The notes beneath the pieces are model-generated. The model was not told the DNA's origin. It searched no databases and saw only the letters and a program-made list of their open reading frames with translations. A program made the translations under genes and the position numbers. This document shows positions 35,741 to 44,507 of a stretch of DNA of 64,000 nucleotides, in pieces. This DNA is from CAVQHY01 sp963712465 (GTDB taxonomy: Bacteria > Actinomycetota > Thermoleophilia > Gaiellales > Gaiellaceae), in assembly GCA_963712465.1 (NCBI GenBank), contig CAVQHY010000004.1, positions 372,001 to 436,000 on the forward strand, read 5' to 3'. How positions within the stretch are numbered: position 1 is the first letter of the stretch; each line of letters begins with the position of its first letter.

Positions 35741-35765
35741 GCACAAGGGGTCTGACCCCTTGTGC
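35741..35765. repeat. Perfect 10-bp-stem palindrome
   Basis: GCACAAGGGG (35741-35750) and CCCCTTGTGC (35756-35765) around TCTGA. It lies in the spacer between divergent genes, with no T-tract. It may be a dispersed palindromic unit or protein-binding site. Confidence 0.55.
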
Positions 35766-35896
35766 GGGTCTGTGACGAAGTGTCGAGCTCACGGTGCCTC
35801 ACACCAAGCCTCTCCGTGCGGACGGTTGCAGTCCGATGATCGATGATCGATGATCTTCGGTTACACGACGGCAGCTCGATGAGAAAGGGGAGGTGG

Positions 35897-37630
35897 ATGG
35901 CCGGCGAGAGTGACGCACTCGGCACGTTCCACGGCGACGACGAGTTTCCGATCGAGTGGGAGGAGGGCGAGCGGGAGCTCCTCTGGATCTTCGACGACCT
36001 CCACTGCCCGAACCCGGTGTCGCCGATGTTCTTCGACATCGGTGGCTGGTGGCTCACGTGCGACCACATGTTCCGGCGTTTCGGCACGCCGTTCGCAGCC
36101 GACTGGCTCGTGAAGAAGGTGAACGGCTACGTCTACCACGCGGCGATCGCGGCCGATCCGGAGACGAAGGTCGAGTCGTTCGAGTACCAGAACCGCTACA
36201 CGCCCAAGGTGCCGCGTGACCCCGCGTACGCGGAGCGGATCGGCCCGTATCTCGGCGTTGTGCTGCCGCACTACGCGGCCAACTTCCTCGACTGGTGGCG
36301 TGACCGCCTGCGGCCCGAGATGGAGCGGAACTTCGCCTACCTCGACGGCTACGACTACGAGGGCGCGTCGCTCGTCGAGCTCGCGGTCCTGCTCGAGGAC
36401 GCGATCGACGTTCACGACCGTCACTGGAAGATCCACTGGATGCTCAACTTCGCCCAGTTCTCGGCGACGATCGGCCTGAACGCGACGATTGCCGACGTCA
36501 AGGGCGAGGTCGACCCGGCGCTCCCCGGCCGGCTCCAGAGCTCGATCGACGATCGCAACTGGGACTCGATCGAGGCGCTCTGGCGGATGAAGGAGGAGGT
36601 CAAGTGCGACGCAGAGCTCGGTGCTGCCTTCGAGGGTGAGACCGCCGCCGACGTCGTGCGCGCGCTCGAGGGCACCGAGCGGGGCAGAGCGTTCGTCGCG
36701 GCGCGCCTCGTCCCGTACCAGGAGGAGTTCGGCAACAAGGCGATCTGGTCGCACGAGTTCGTCTTTCCGACCTGGCGCGAAAACCCCGCGCCGATCGTCG
36801 AGGCTGTGCGCGGCTACCTCGAGACCGACTACGACTACCCGGCCACGATCGCGACCGTGAAGACCGACCTCGAGGCGGCGGTCGCCGAGCTGATGGAGGG
36901 CGTCCCGGAAGGGGAGGCTCGCGACCGACTTCAGAGCGCGCTCGACCTCTCGCTGCGCATGAACCCGCTGACGCCGGACCACCACTTCTTCATCGACCAG
37001 GGCACCAACGCTCGCGTCCGCATCGTGCTCGTCGCGATCGGCCGCAAGCTGGTCGAGGCAGGCGTCCTCCACGACCCCGAGGACGTGATCTTCCTACGCT
37101 ACAACGAGCTGCGTGCGCTCGTGGGCGACCCGCAGGCGTTCGACGCGAAGGCGCTCGCCTCGGACCGCCGCGACGAGCGCGAGCACGCCTTCTCGGTGCG
37201 CCCGCGCGAGTGGATCGGCACGGCGACCGAGGCACAGCTTGCGTTTCCCTACTACACGCTCTGGGGGTTCCCGGAGAAGTTCCACCGTCCCCCGCCGACC
37301 GAGCTCGACCGGATCGAAGGGCTCGCCGCCTCTCCGGGCGTCGTCGAGGGGACGGCGCGCTTCGTCGCCTCGCTCGACGAGTTCGACCGGGTGCAGAAGG
37401 GCGACATCCTCGTCTGCCAGATGACCAACCCCGCCTGGGTCGTCCTCTTCACGAAGATCGGGGGCCTCGTCACCGACGCGGGAGGGGCGGCGTCGCACCC
37501 GGCGGTCGTCTCGCGCGAGTTCGGGATCCCCGCCGTCGTCGGAACCTCGGACGCGACCGCGCGGATCAAGACCGGCGACCGCGTTCGCGTCAACGGCGCG
37601 ACGGGCGTGGTCGAGATCCTGAGCGCCTGA
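35897..37630 (+). CDS. PEP-utilising-enzyme mobile (swivelling-His) protein, split dikinase subunit
   Basis: 577 residues; ATG 35897 follows GGGGAGG. The first 470 residues are a helical domain of the type between ATP-grasp and His domains in PEP-synthase-like proteins (FPIEWEEGERELLWIFDDLH; TPDHHFFIDQGTNARVR). The last 95 residues are the mobile domain with the phosphorylatable His in DAGGAASHPAVVSREFGIPA. There is no ATP-grasp domain and no PEP-binding TIM barrel; the ATP-grasp part is a separate gene at 38985-39800. The architecture resembles a split rifampicin phosphotransferase or phenylphosphate synthase: phosphate goes from ATP to His, then to a small hydroxyl compound. First gene of a long operon. 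Confidence 0.85.
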   Translation: MAGESDALGTFHGDDEFPIEWEEGERELLWIFDDLHCPNPVSPMFFDIGGWWLTCDHMFRRFGTPFAADWLVKKVNGYVYHAAIAADPETKVESFEYQNRYTPKVPRDPAYAERIGPYLGVVLPHYAANFLDWWRDRLRPEMERNFAYLDGYDYEGASLVELAVLLEDAIDVHDRHWKIHWMLNFAQFSATIGLNATIADVKGEVDPALPGRLQSSIDDRNWDSIEALWRMKEEVKCDAELGAAFEGETAADVVRALEGTERGRAFVAARLVPYQEEFGNKAIWSHEFVFPTWRENPAPIVEAVRGYLETDYDYPATIATVKTDLEAAVAELMEGVPEGEARDRLQSALDLSLRMNPLTPDHHFFIDQGTNARVRIVLVAIGRKLVEAGVLHDPEDVIFLRYNELRALVGDPQAFDAKALASDRRDEREHAFSVRPREWIGTATEAQLAFPYYTLWGFPEKFHRPPPTELDRIEGLAASPGVVEGTARFVASLDEFDRVQKGDILVCQMTNPAWVVLFTKIGGLVTDAGGAASHPAVVSREFGIPAVVGTSDATARIKTGDRVRVNGATGVVEILSA

Positions 37631-37634
37631 ACCC

Positions 37635-38276
37635 GTGGCCGTCTCCCGCACCGTCCTCCGCGAGCAGGTGAAGGAGCTCCTGCTCGAGCGCATCCTGACC
37701 GGGAGGGTGAAGCCCGGCGAGCGGCTCGTCGAGACGCGGATCGCCCAGGAGCTCGGCACGAGCCAGGCGCCCGTTCGCGAGGCGCTGCGCGATCTCGAGC
37801 TCTTGCGACTCGTCGAATCGGAGCCGTTCCGGGGTGCCCGGGTGCGCGCGATCACACCCGAGGAGATCGCGGAGGTCTACCCGGTGCGCGCGGCGCTCGA
37901 AGAGGTCGCCGCGCGTGAGACGGCAACCCACCTGGACGCCGGCACGGACGCCCGCCTCGCTGCCGAGGTCGAGGCGATGCGCGCCGCCGCTGCCGCCGGT
38001 GACGACCACTCCCAGGTCGAGCACGACGTCGAGTTCCATCGCCTGATTGTCGAGGCGTCGGGCAACCGGACGCTTCTCGAGGTGTGGACGTCACTCCGGC
38101 TCGAAGCGCGCACGCTGATTACTCTCCTGACGACGGACCTCGACCGCGCCGAGCTCGCCGAGTCGCATCAGGCGATCCTCGAGGCTCTGCGTGGCGGCGA
38201 CCCCGCGGTCGCCGGCCGAGCTGTTCGCGACCACGTCGAGGGCTTCGGCCCACTCCTCCTGAAAGGACGTCCATGA
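37635..38276 (+). CDS. GntR-family regulator, FCD (FadR) subfamily
   Basis: 213 residues from GTG 37635, four bases after the previous stop. The winged helix shows LREQVKELLLERILTGRVKP and ETRIAQELGTSQAPVREALR; the FCD ligand domain has DVEFHRLIVEASGNRTLLEV with metal-binding His/Asp pattern and a late ESHQAILEALRGGD. Acts as metabolite-sensing repressor, presumably of the operon in which it lies. Its TGA overlaps the next ATG. Confidence 0.92.
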   Translation: MAVSRTVLREQVKELLLERILTGRVKPGERLVETRIAQELGTSQAPVREALRDLELLRLVESEPFRGARVRAITPEEIAEVYPVRAALEEVAARETATHLDAGTDARLAAEVEAMRAAAAAGDDHSQVEHDVEFHRLIVEASGNRTLLEVWTSLRLEARTLITLLTTDLDRAELAESHQAILEALRGGDPAVAGRAVRDHVEGFGPLLLKGRP

Positions 38277-38992
38277 GCCGACTCGTCGATCTGTCGATGC
38301 CCGTCCACCGCGACATGCTCACGTTCCCGCGCGTGCCGCCCCCGACGCTCGTCATGTACGAGAGCTGGACCGAGTTCGCGGAGCGGATCGGCGCGGCCGA
38401 GCACGGCGCCGACTGGCTGACCGCGAGCTACATCGTGATCACGAGCGACCACGTCGGTACGCACTGCGACGCGGTCAAACACCTTCGCGGGCCCGAAGCG
38501 CCGGGCGTCGAGGGGATCCCGCTCGAGTACTGCTACTCGGACGGCGTCCGGCTCGACTTCACCGACAGGCCGTCCGGCTACCGGATCACGGTCGAGGACG
38601 TCGACGCGAAGCTCGCCGAGATCGGCTACGAGCTGAAGGAGCGTGACATCGTCCTCATCCACACCGGCGCCGGCGCCTACAACACCGAGGAGCGCTACCG
38701 CACCGACCACTGCGGCATGACCGCCGAGGCGACCCGCCACCTGATCGCGCAGGGCGTGCGCATGATGGGCTGCGACGCGATCACGTTCGACCCGCCCGTG
38801 TGGGCGATGTTCGAGGGCAAGCACTTCTGGGAGGCGCACCGCGTGATGATCGACGAGGACTACTGGCATCTCGAGAACCTGATGAATCTCGATCAGCTTC
38901 CGACGCACGGCTTCAAGCTGTCGGTCTTCCCGATCAAGTGGCTGGGCACCACTGCGGCCCCGGTGCGCGCCGTCGCGATCCTGGATGACTGA
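38273..38992 (+). CDS. Cyclase/kynurenine-formamidase-family metal hydrolase
   Basis: 239 residues beginning MSRLVDLSMPVHRDMLTFPR. The metal motif SDHVGTHCDAVKHL (HxGTHxD..xH) is intact, as are DIVLIHTGAGAY and GVRMMGCDAITFDPP. Family members hydrolyse amides or lactones (kynurenine formamidase, isatin hydrolase). Tightly overlapped with its neighbours, so it handles an intermediate of this operon's pathway; the actual substrate is unknown. Confidence 0.9.
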   Translation: MSRLVDLSMPVHRDMLTFPRVPPPTLVMYESWTEFAERIGAAEHGADWLTASYIVITSDHVGTHCDAVKHLRGPEAPGVEGIPLEYCYSDGVRLDFTDRPSGYRITVEDVDAKLAEIGYELKERDIVLIHTGAGAYNTEERYRTDHCGMTAEATRHLIAQGVRMMGCDAITFDPPVWAMFEGKHFWEAHRVMIDEDYWHLENLMNLDQLPTHGFKLSVFPIKWLGTTAAPVRAVAILDD

Positions 38993-39800
38993 CCTCCTCT
39001 GGTTCGGGGAGGAGGGCTGCGCGGACGTCCGCGTTGCGGGCGGCAAGGGGGCGAGTCTCGCGGCGATGACCCTGGCGGGACTTCCGGTGCCGCCCGGGTT
39101 CGTGATCGGCGCCCATGTGCTCGAGCGCTCGGTTGACCCGCGGCGGCTGCGGGAGCTCGCGGTCGCACACGCCCACGTGGAGGCGCATGCGCTGGTTCTC
39201 GCCGCCGACCCGCCGCGCGCCGAGATCGGCGCCGCCTACGAGCAGCTCGGCGGCGGGGTGGTCGCCGTGCGCTCGTCGGCGACGGCCGAGGACTCCGAGG
39301 CAGCGAGCTTCGCCGGGCAGCAGGAGACCTATCTGCACGTCGAGGGTGCCGACGACGTGGCCGCGCGGGTCGTCGACTGCTGGGCATCCTTCTTCACGGA
39401 GCGGGCACTCTTCTACCGATCCCGCAAGGGGTCGCTCGAGGATCTGGGGATGGCGGTGGTCGTGCAGCGGATGGTCGAGCCGGACAAGTCCGGCGTGCTC
39501 TTCACGGTCGACCCCGTGCAGCGACGCCGGGATCAGATGATCGTCGAGGCGGTGTTCGGGATCGGCGAGCAGGTCGTCTCCGGCGAGGTCACGCCCGACC
39601 ACTACGTCCTCTCCCGGGCGGGAGAGGTGAAGCGCGACCGCCTGCCCAACGGCGGTGTGCTCGAGCCCGACGAGGTCAGGCACCTCGCAGAGCTCGGCGT
39701 CGAGCTCGAGCAACGCTTCGGCGGCCCCCAGGACGTCGAGTGGGCGCTCGCAGGCGGTGAGCTCTACCTGCTGCAGAGCCGGCCGGTGACGACCCTGTGA
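38985..39800 (+). CDS. PEP/pyruvate-binding ATP-grasp protein, split dikinase subunit
   Basis: 271 residues with only the ATP-grasp (PPDK N-terminal) domain: GGKGASLAAMTLAGLPVPPG, VAVRSSATAEDSEAASFAGQ, VVVQRMVEPDKSGVLFTVDP and the ATP-site end DVEWALAGGELYLLQSRPV. Whole PEP synthases are about 800 residues. It should phosphorylate the mobile His of the 35897-37630 product. Overlaps the preceding gene by eight bases and the next by four. Confidence 0.92.
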   Translation: MTDLLWFGEEGCADVRVAGGKGASLAAMTLAGLPVPPGFVIGAHVLERSVDPRRLRELAVAHAHVEAHALVLAADPPRAEIGAAYEQLGGGVVAVRSSATAEDSEAASFAGQQETYLHVEGADDVAARVVDCWASFFTERALFYRSRKGSLEDLGMAVVVQRMVEPDKSGVLFTVDPVQRRRDQMIVEAVFGIGEQVVSGEVTPDHYVLSRAGEVKRDRLPNGGVLEPDEVRHLAELGVELEQRFGGPQDVEWALAGGELYLLQSRPVTTL

Positions 39801-40342
39801 CCGAGCTCGAGGAGCGCGCCGACGCGTGGATCGAGCCCTACTGGAACGCCCAGCACCTGCGGCGGGCCCGCGACTGGCTGCTCGTGCTCGACCCGGATGC
39901 CGACGAGGCGCTCCGCCTCGCAGCGCTCACCCACGACATGGAGCGCCATTTCCCCGGCGGGCCGGTGTTCGACCCGGGCACGATGGCGCCCGGCGAGCGG
40001 TCGTACCGGATCGCGCATTCTGACCGCTCGGCGCGCATCGTCGGTGACTGGCTGCGCGGACAGGGTGCCCACGGAGCGCTCGTCGCCGACGTCGAGCGGC
40101 TGATCGTCGCACACGAGATCGGCGGCGACGACGACGAGAACCTGCTCCAGGCCGCCGACTCGCTCTCGTTCCTCGAGGTCAACGGCCCGCTCGTCGCAGG
40201 TTGGTACACGGAAGGGCGTTGCAGTAGGGACCGCGCGAAGGCGCAGAGCACGCACATGTACGAGCGGATCCAGGTTGCGCCCGCCCGTGCGCTCGCGGCG
40301 CCGCTCCTCGACCAGGTGAACGCTCTTGTCGACGCAGCCTGA
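39797..40342 (+). CDS. HD-domain protein
   Basis: 181 residues from GTG 39797. Short HD-type phosphohydrolase: His near the start (NAQHLRRARDWLL), LRLAALTHDMERHFPGGPVF with the HD pair, and RLIVAHEIGGDDDENLLQAA for the later ligands. Substrate unknown; position inside the operon suggests hydrolysis of a phosphorylated or nucleotide-like intermediate, which would fit the kinase genes. Confidence 0.8.
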   Translation: MTELEERADAWIEPYWNAQHLRRARDWLLVLDPDADEALRLAALTHDMERHFPGGPVFDPGTMAPGERSYRIAHSDRSARIVGDWLRGQGAHGALVADVERLIVAHEIGGDDDENLLQAADSLSFLEVNGPLVAGWYTEGRCSRDRAKAQSTHMYERIQVAPARALAAPLLDQVNALVDAA

Positions 40343-41135
40343 GTGGCTCGCGCCGGCATCGCTCGACGAGGCGCTCGCGCTGCGCGCCGAGCACGGCGAC
40401 GACGCGACGGTCGTCGCGGGTGGGACGTTCGTCGGGATCCTTCTCAACCAGCGGTTGCTCGCGCCCGCGGCGTTCCTCTCGCTTCGCGACGTGCCGGGAC
40501 TCGGCGAGGTCGTGGAAGACGACGACCTGCGTCTGGGCGCGATGGTCACGCACCGCGCCGTCGAGCGGTCGCCGATGGTGCAAGGGCGATGGCCCGCCCT
40601 CGCGTACACCTTCTCGGTCGTTGCGAGCCCGCGCGTGCGAAACCAGGCGACCGTCGGCGGTGTGCTCGCAGACGCCGACTACGCCTCCGACCCTCCGGCG
40701 ATGCTCTGCGCGTTCCGGGCACGGGCGGTGGTGCGGAGCGTTCGCGGCGAGCGGGAGATCCCGGTCGACGAGCTGATCGTCGGCCACTACGAGACGGCGC
40801 TCGAGCCGGACGAGCTGATCACGGAGGTGCGCGTCCCCGCCGGAATCGACCGGGCTGTCTACCGGAAGTTCCGCTCGCGCTCGCACGAGGACCGGCCCTG
40901 CGTCGCGGTTGCGGCCGCGGTTGCCGGCGGTGAGCTGCGCGTGGTCGTCGGGGCAGTCGCGGGTCGACCGCAGCTCTTTCCCGACGTCTGCGCGCTCGGC
41001 GTCGAGGGCGCGGAGGAGATCGGCCGCCGCTACGCGGAGCTGATCGACCCGGTCGGCGACGTGCGTGGGTCGAGCGAGTACAGGCGGCGGGTGATCGCGG
41101 TCGAGGTGCGGCGCGCGGTGAAGGCGGTCGCGTGA
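40326..41135 (+). CDS. Molybdenum hydroxylase, FAD-binding medium subunit (CoxM type)
   Basis: 269 residues from TTG 40326, overlapping the previous gene by 17 bases. FAD motifs: VVAGGTFVGILLNQRLL (the usual AGGT[DS]), NQATVGGVLADADYASDPP in place of the T[IV]GGNLA.a.PasD pattern. The C-terminal CO-dehydrogenase flavoprotein domain shows YRKFRSRSHEDRPCVAVAAA. Carries electrons from the Fe-S subunit to FAD. Confidence 0.9.
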   Translation: MSTQPEWLAPASLDEALALRAEHGDDATVVAGGTFVGILLNQRLLAPAAFLSLRDVPGLGEVVEDDDLRLGAMVTHRAVERSPMVQGRWPALAYTFSVVASPRVRNQATVGGVLADADYASDPPAMLCAFRARAVVRSVRGEREIPVDELIVGHYETALEPDELITEVRVPAGIDRAVYRKFRSRSHEDRPCVAVAAAVAGGELRVVVGAVAGRPQLFPDVCALGVEGAEEIGRRYAELIDPVGDVRGSSEYRRRVIAVEVRRAVKAVA

Positions 41136-43213
41136 CCGATCCGCGGGTAACCGGCGGGGCCCGCTACGCCGTCGACGTCGAGCTCAGGAACATGCTGCAC
41201 GCGCGGATCGTCCGCTCGCCGTATCCGCATGCGCGTGTCCTCGCCGTCGACGCCTCGGACGTCCCGGACGGCGTCGTCGTGCTCGGTCCGGAGGACGTAC
41301 GCGACCTCTTCGCCTACGGCTGCCAGATCGCCGACCAGACCGTCCTCGCGGTCGAACGAGCCCGCTACGCGGGTGACCCCGTCGCCGCCGTGGCGGCCGA
41401 GACCCCGGAGCTCGCCGAAGCGGCGCAGCTTCTCGTCGAGGTCGAGTACGAGGAGCTCCGGCCCGTCCTCGACGTCGTCGAGGCAGCTGCCGACGGCGCC
41501 CCGCTCGTCCACGAGACGCACGCGATCTCCGACAATCAGGCGGCCTACTTCGGGATGCGGCCACAACCCGGAACGAATGTGTGCCATCGCTTCCGGCTCG
41601 TTCGCGGCGACGTCGAGGCGGGCCTCGAAGAGGCCGACGTCGTGGTCGACGCGACGTACCGCGTTGCCGGCGCGCAGCAGGCGGCGATGGAGCCGCACGC
41701 GACGGCGGCGCGCTGGGACGGCGACCGGCTCGCGGTCTGGACCGGAACGCAGACGCCGTTCAACGTCCGTCAGGATCTCGCGACGATCTTCCGCCTGCCG
41801 CCGGAGTCCGTGCGCGTCGTCGTGCCGCCGATGGGCGGCTCGTTCGGCGCGAAGACGTTCGTTCGCACCGAGGCGATCGCCGCCGCGCTCGCCCGCAAGG
41901 CGGGGCGACCGGTAAGGCTCGCTCTCGAGCGAGACGAGGAGTGGCTCTTCGGCGGCCGCCACCCCGCCGTGGTCGAGGTGGCGCTCGGAGCGAACTCCGA
42001 CGGCACCCTCGTCGCCAAACGCGTGCGCTGCCTCGCCGACACGGGCGCGTACGCCGACTGCGGCCCCGGGGTCGTGCAGAAGATGGGCTTTACGGCGCCA
42101 GGCCCGTACCGCATCCCGAACGTGTGGGTGCAGGCGGACTGTGTGTACACGAACACGCCGCCCAACGGCGCCTTCCGCGGCTACGGCGCGACCCAGGTTG
42201 TGTGGGCGTCGGAGCGCGCGATGGATCTGCTCGCCGAGCGACTCGACCTCGATCCGCTCGAGCTCCGCCTGAGAAACGTCCTGCGCGAGGGGGATACCTA
42301 CGCGACCGGCGAGACACTCCACGACGTGCGCTTCGCCGAGTGTCTCGAGGCGGCTGCGCGGGCGATCGGCTGGGACGCCGGCCGGAGCGGGAAGGGCGTG
42401 TGCGTCCTGATGAAGGGCATGCAGACGCCGAGTCGTGCCGCGATCGCGGTCGACGCGGAAGGCGACGGAACGTACACGATCCGCTGCGCGACGACCGAGA
42501 TCGGTCAGGGCGCGCGCCGGGCGCTCGCGCTCGAGGCGGCCGACCTGCTCGGGGTCGACCTGAGCCTCGTCCGGTTCCCCGACCCGGACACGGACGCGGT
42601 GCCGTACGACACGCGCACGACCTCGAGCCGGTCGACCTACATGATGGGCCGCGCGCTCGCAGAGGCCGTTCGCGACCTGCGCGGGTCGGGCGGCACGCGC
42701 GGCGTCGGCGAGATCGAGAACGGCGGCGGCGTCGAGCCCGACACCGGCCAGGGGGTCGCCTCGACGCACTGGCACCAGGGAGCGGCGGCCGCGGAGGTCA
42801 CGGTCGACGACGAGACGGGCGCCTACGAGGTCGTCAGGCTCCATGCCGTCAGCTATGCGGGGCGTGTCGTCAACCGCCCGGGGGCCGAGCTCCAGAACGA
42901 GGGCTCGATGATCATGGGTCTCGGCACGGCGCTGTTCGAGGCTGTGACACTCGAGGGTGGCCAGGTGACGAACGCGAACCTCTCCGACTACGAGGTGCCC
43001 ACGACCGCCGATCTGCCCCGGTCGATAACGAGCGAGCTGCTGGAGCGCGAGGGCGCGGACGTCCACGGGCTCGGCGAGACGGCCGTCCCACCCGTGCCGG
43101 CGGCGATCGGGAACGCGCTCGCCTCGCTCGGGATCGAGGTGACCGATCTGCCGATCTCGACGGAGGCGGTCCTCGGCGCAATCGATCGTCGTGAAGCGCG
43201 GGCGGTGAGCTGA
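41132..43213 (+). CDS. Molybdenum hydroxylase, molybdopterin-binding large subunit (xanthine dehydrogenase/CoxL type)
   Basis: 693 residues, somewhat shorter than the usual 750-780. N-terminal Ald_Xan_dh_C domain (RVTGGARYAVDVELRNMLHA), then Mo-cofactor motifs GGSFGAKTFVRTEAIAAALA, PPNGAFRGYGATQ and the base-catalyst Glu in VHGLGETAVPPVP. The nucleotide-like linker in CoxL (active-site CSFR) is not present, so it is a hydroxylase of a heterocycle or aldehyde and not a CO dehydrogenase. Fits with 40326-43656 as a complete three-subunit enzyme. Confidence 0.92.
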   Translation: MTDPRVTGGARYAVDVELRNMLHARIVRSPYPHARVLAVDASDVPDGVVVLGPEDVRDLFAYGCQIADQTVLAVERARYAGDPVAAVAAETPELAEAAQLLVEVEYEELRPVLDVVEAAADGAPLVHETHAISDNQAAYFGMRPQPGTNVCHRFRLVRGDVEAGLEEADVVVDATYRVAGAQQAAMEPHATAARWDGDRLAVWTGTQTPFNVRQDLATIFRLPPESVRVVVPPMGGSFGAKTFVRTEAIAAALARKAGRPVRLALERDEEWLFGGRHPAVVEVALGANSDGTLVAKRVRCLADTGAYADCGPGVVQKMGFTAPGPYRIPNVWVQADCVYTNTPPNGAFRGYGATQVVWASERAMDLLAERLDLDPLELRLRNVLREGDTYATGETLHDVRFAECLEAAARAIGWDAGRSGKGVCVLMKGMQTPSRAAIAVDAEGDGTYTIRCATTEIGQGARRALALEAADLLGVDLSLVRFPDPDTDAVPYDTRTTSSRSTYMMGRALAEAVRDLRGSGGTRGVGEIENGGGVEPDTGQGVASTHWHQGAAAAEVTVDDETGAYEVVRLHAVSYAGRVVNRPGAELQNEGSMIMGLGTALFEAVTLEGGQVTNANLSDYEVPTTADLPRSITSELLEREGADVHGLGETAVPPVPAAIGNALASLGIEVTDLPISTEAVLGAIDRREARAVS

Positions 43214-43656
43214 CCCTGCGGCTCGACGTCAACGGAGCCGCTGTCGAGGTCGAGGCCCGGTCTGACGAGATGCTCCTCGACGTCCTCCGGCGCGAGCTGG
43301 GCCTCCTGAGCGTCCGGGAGACGTGCGGAATCGGCGTTTGCGGCGCGTGCACCGTTCTCGTGGACGGCGAGGCGATCTCGAGCTGTCTCCTGCTCGCGCC
43401 GCTCGCGGACGGTCGGGCCGTCGAGACCGTCGAGGGGCTCGGCGGCGACCACCCGGTGCAGCGGGCGTTCGAGGCAGCGCACGCGTTCCAGTGCGGCTGG
43501 TGCACGCCTGGGTTCGTCCTCACGGCGAAGCGCCTGCTCGAGGAGACTCCCAGTCCGACCGAGGAGGAGATCCGCCTCGCCTTCGCCGGGAACCTCTGCC
43601 GGTGCGGCTCCTACCTGAAGATCGTCGACGCCGTCCTCGGGGCCTCCCGGCCGTGA
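43210..43656 (+). CDS. Molybdenum hydroxylase, 2Fe-2S small subunit (CoxS type), apparent CTG start
   Basis: 148 residues if begun at CTG 43210. Plant-type 2Fe-2S: CGIGVCGACTVLVDGEAISS with its last Cys just after; C-terminal 2Fe-2S: CGWCTPGF and CRCGSYLK. The family's first strands (LTLRLDVNGAAVEVEARSDE) are encoded upstream of the first ATG at 43270, but an in-frame TGA at 43192 leaves only CTG at 43210 or 43216 as start. Starting at 43270 would delete 20 residues of the ferredoxin fold. Confidence 0.88.
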   Translation: MTLRLDVNGAAVEVEARSDEMLLDVLRRELGLLSVRETCGIGVCGACTVLVDGEAISSCLLLAPLADGRAVETVEGLGGDHPVQRAFEAAHAFQCGWCTPGFVLTAKRLLEETPSPTEEEIRLAFAGNLCRCGSYLKIVDAVLGASRP

Positions 43657-44507
43657 TCGTCATCGACCTCCTGCACCAGGGCGTGCCGCGCGCGATCGCC
43701 TCGTACCTCCTGCCGGCCGACGAGCCTGCGCTCGTGGACTGCGGGCCGGCGACGTGCGTCCCCGCCCTCGAGGCCGGGCTCGCGAACCACGGGCTCCGGC
43801 TCACGGACGTGCGTCACCTCGTCCTCACGCACGTCCACCTCGACCATGCCGGTGCTGCGGGGACGCTCGTTCGCCGCCATCCGGGCCTGCGGGTGCACGT
43901 CGGCGAGATCGGCGCGCCGCACCTGATCGACCCGAGCAGGCTCGAGCGAAGCGCCCGTCGCGTGTGGGGCGACCAGTTCGACGCGCTGTGGGGCGAGCTC
44001 GTACCCGTGCCTGAGGAGAGCCTGAGCGTCGTCGGCGACCGCTGCCTCGACATGGACGCCTTCCCGACTCCCGGCCACGCCGTTCACCACGTCTCGTACC
44101 TCGCCTCGGACGGCACGTGCTACTCGGGCGACGCGACCGGCGTGCGCATCGCGCCGGCCTCCCATCTCCTGCCGGCGTCGCCGCCTCCGGACGTCGATCT
44201 GGAGGCGTGGGACGCGACCCTCGTCGAGCTCGAACGCCGCGACCCCGTACGTCTCTGCCTGTCCCACTTCGGGATCTTCGACGACGTCCCCGACCACCTC
44301 GCGCGGATGCGAGAGCGGCTCGCACACTGGGCCGAGGCCGTAGAGTCGGGAGTCACCGAGGACGAGTTCGTCGCCGGGGCGGAGGCCGAGCTGGAGGCGG
44401 CCGTCGACCCGGAGACCGCGCGGAGCTACCGCACGGCGGCGCCGGTCGAGTCCTCCTGGGCAGGGTTGCGTCGCTACTGGGACAAACGAGCGGAGGAGGA
44501 AGCCTGA
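43653..44507 (+). CDS. Metallo-beta-lactamase-fold hydrolase
   Basis: 284 residues from GTG 43653. Metal ligands are intact: LVLTHVHLDHAGAAG (HxHxDH), PTPGHAVHHVSYL (His), CYSGDATGVRI (Asp) and RLCLSHFGIFDD (last His). The C-terminal 80 residues are a helical extension with a second-domain look. Could open a lactone or thioester made by the molybdenum enzyme. Four-base overlap with its neighbour. Confidence 0.9.
   Translation: MIVIDLLHQGVPRAIASYLLPADEPALVDCGPATCVPALEAGLANHGLRLTDVRHLVLTHVHLDHAGAAGTLVRRHPGLRVHVGEIGAPHLIDPSRLERSARRVWGDQFDALWGELVPVPEESLSVVGDRCLDMDAFPTPGHAVHHVSYLASDGTCYSGDATGVRIAPASHLLPASPPPDVDLEAWDATLVELERRDPVRLCLSHFGIFDDVPDHLARMRERLAHWAEAVESGVTEDEFVAGAEAELEAAVDPETARSYRTAAPVESSWAGLRRYWDKRAEEEA

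Noticed and set aside
41030..43066. Minus-strand open frame of 678 codons opposite the molybdenum large subunit
   Set aside because: High-GC third-position shadow; plus strand has intact motifs and overlaps of a real operon.
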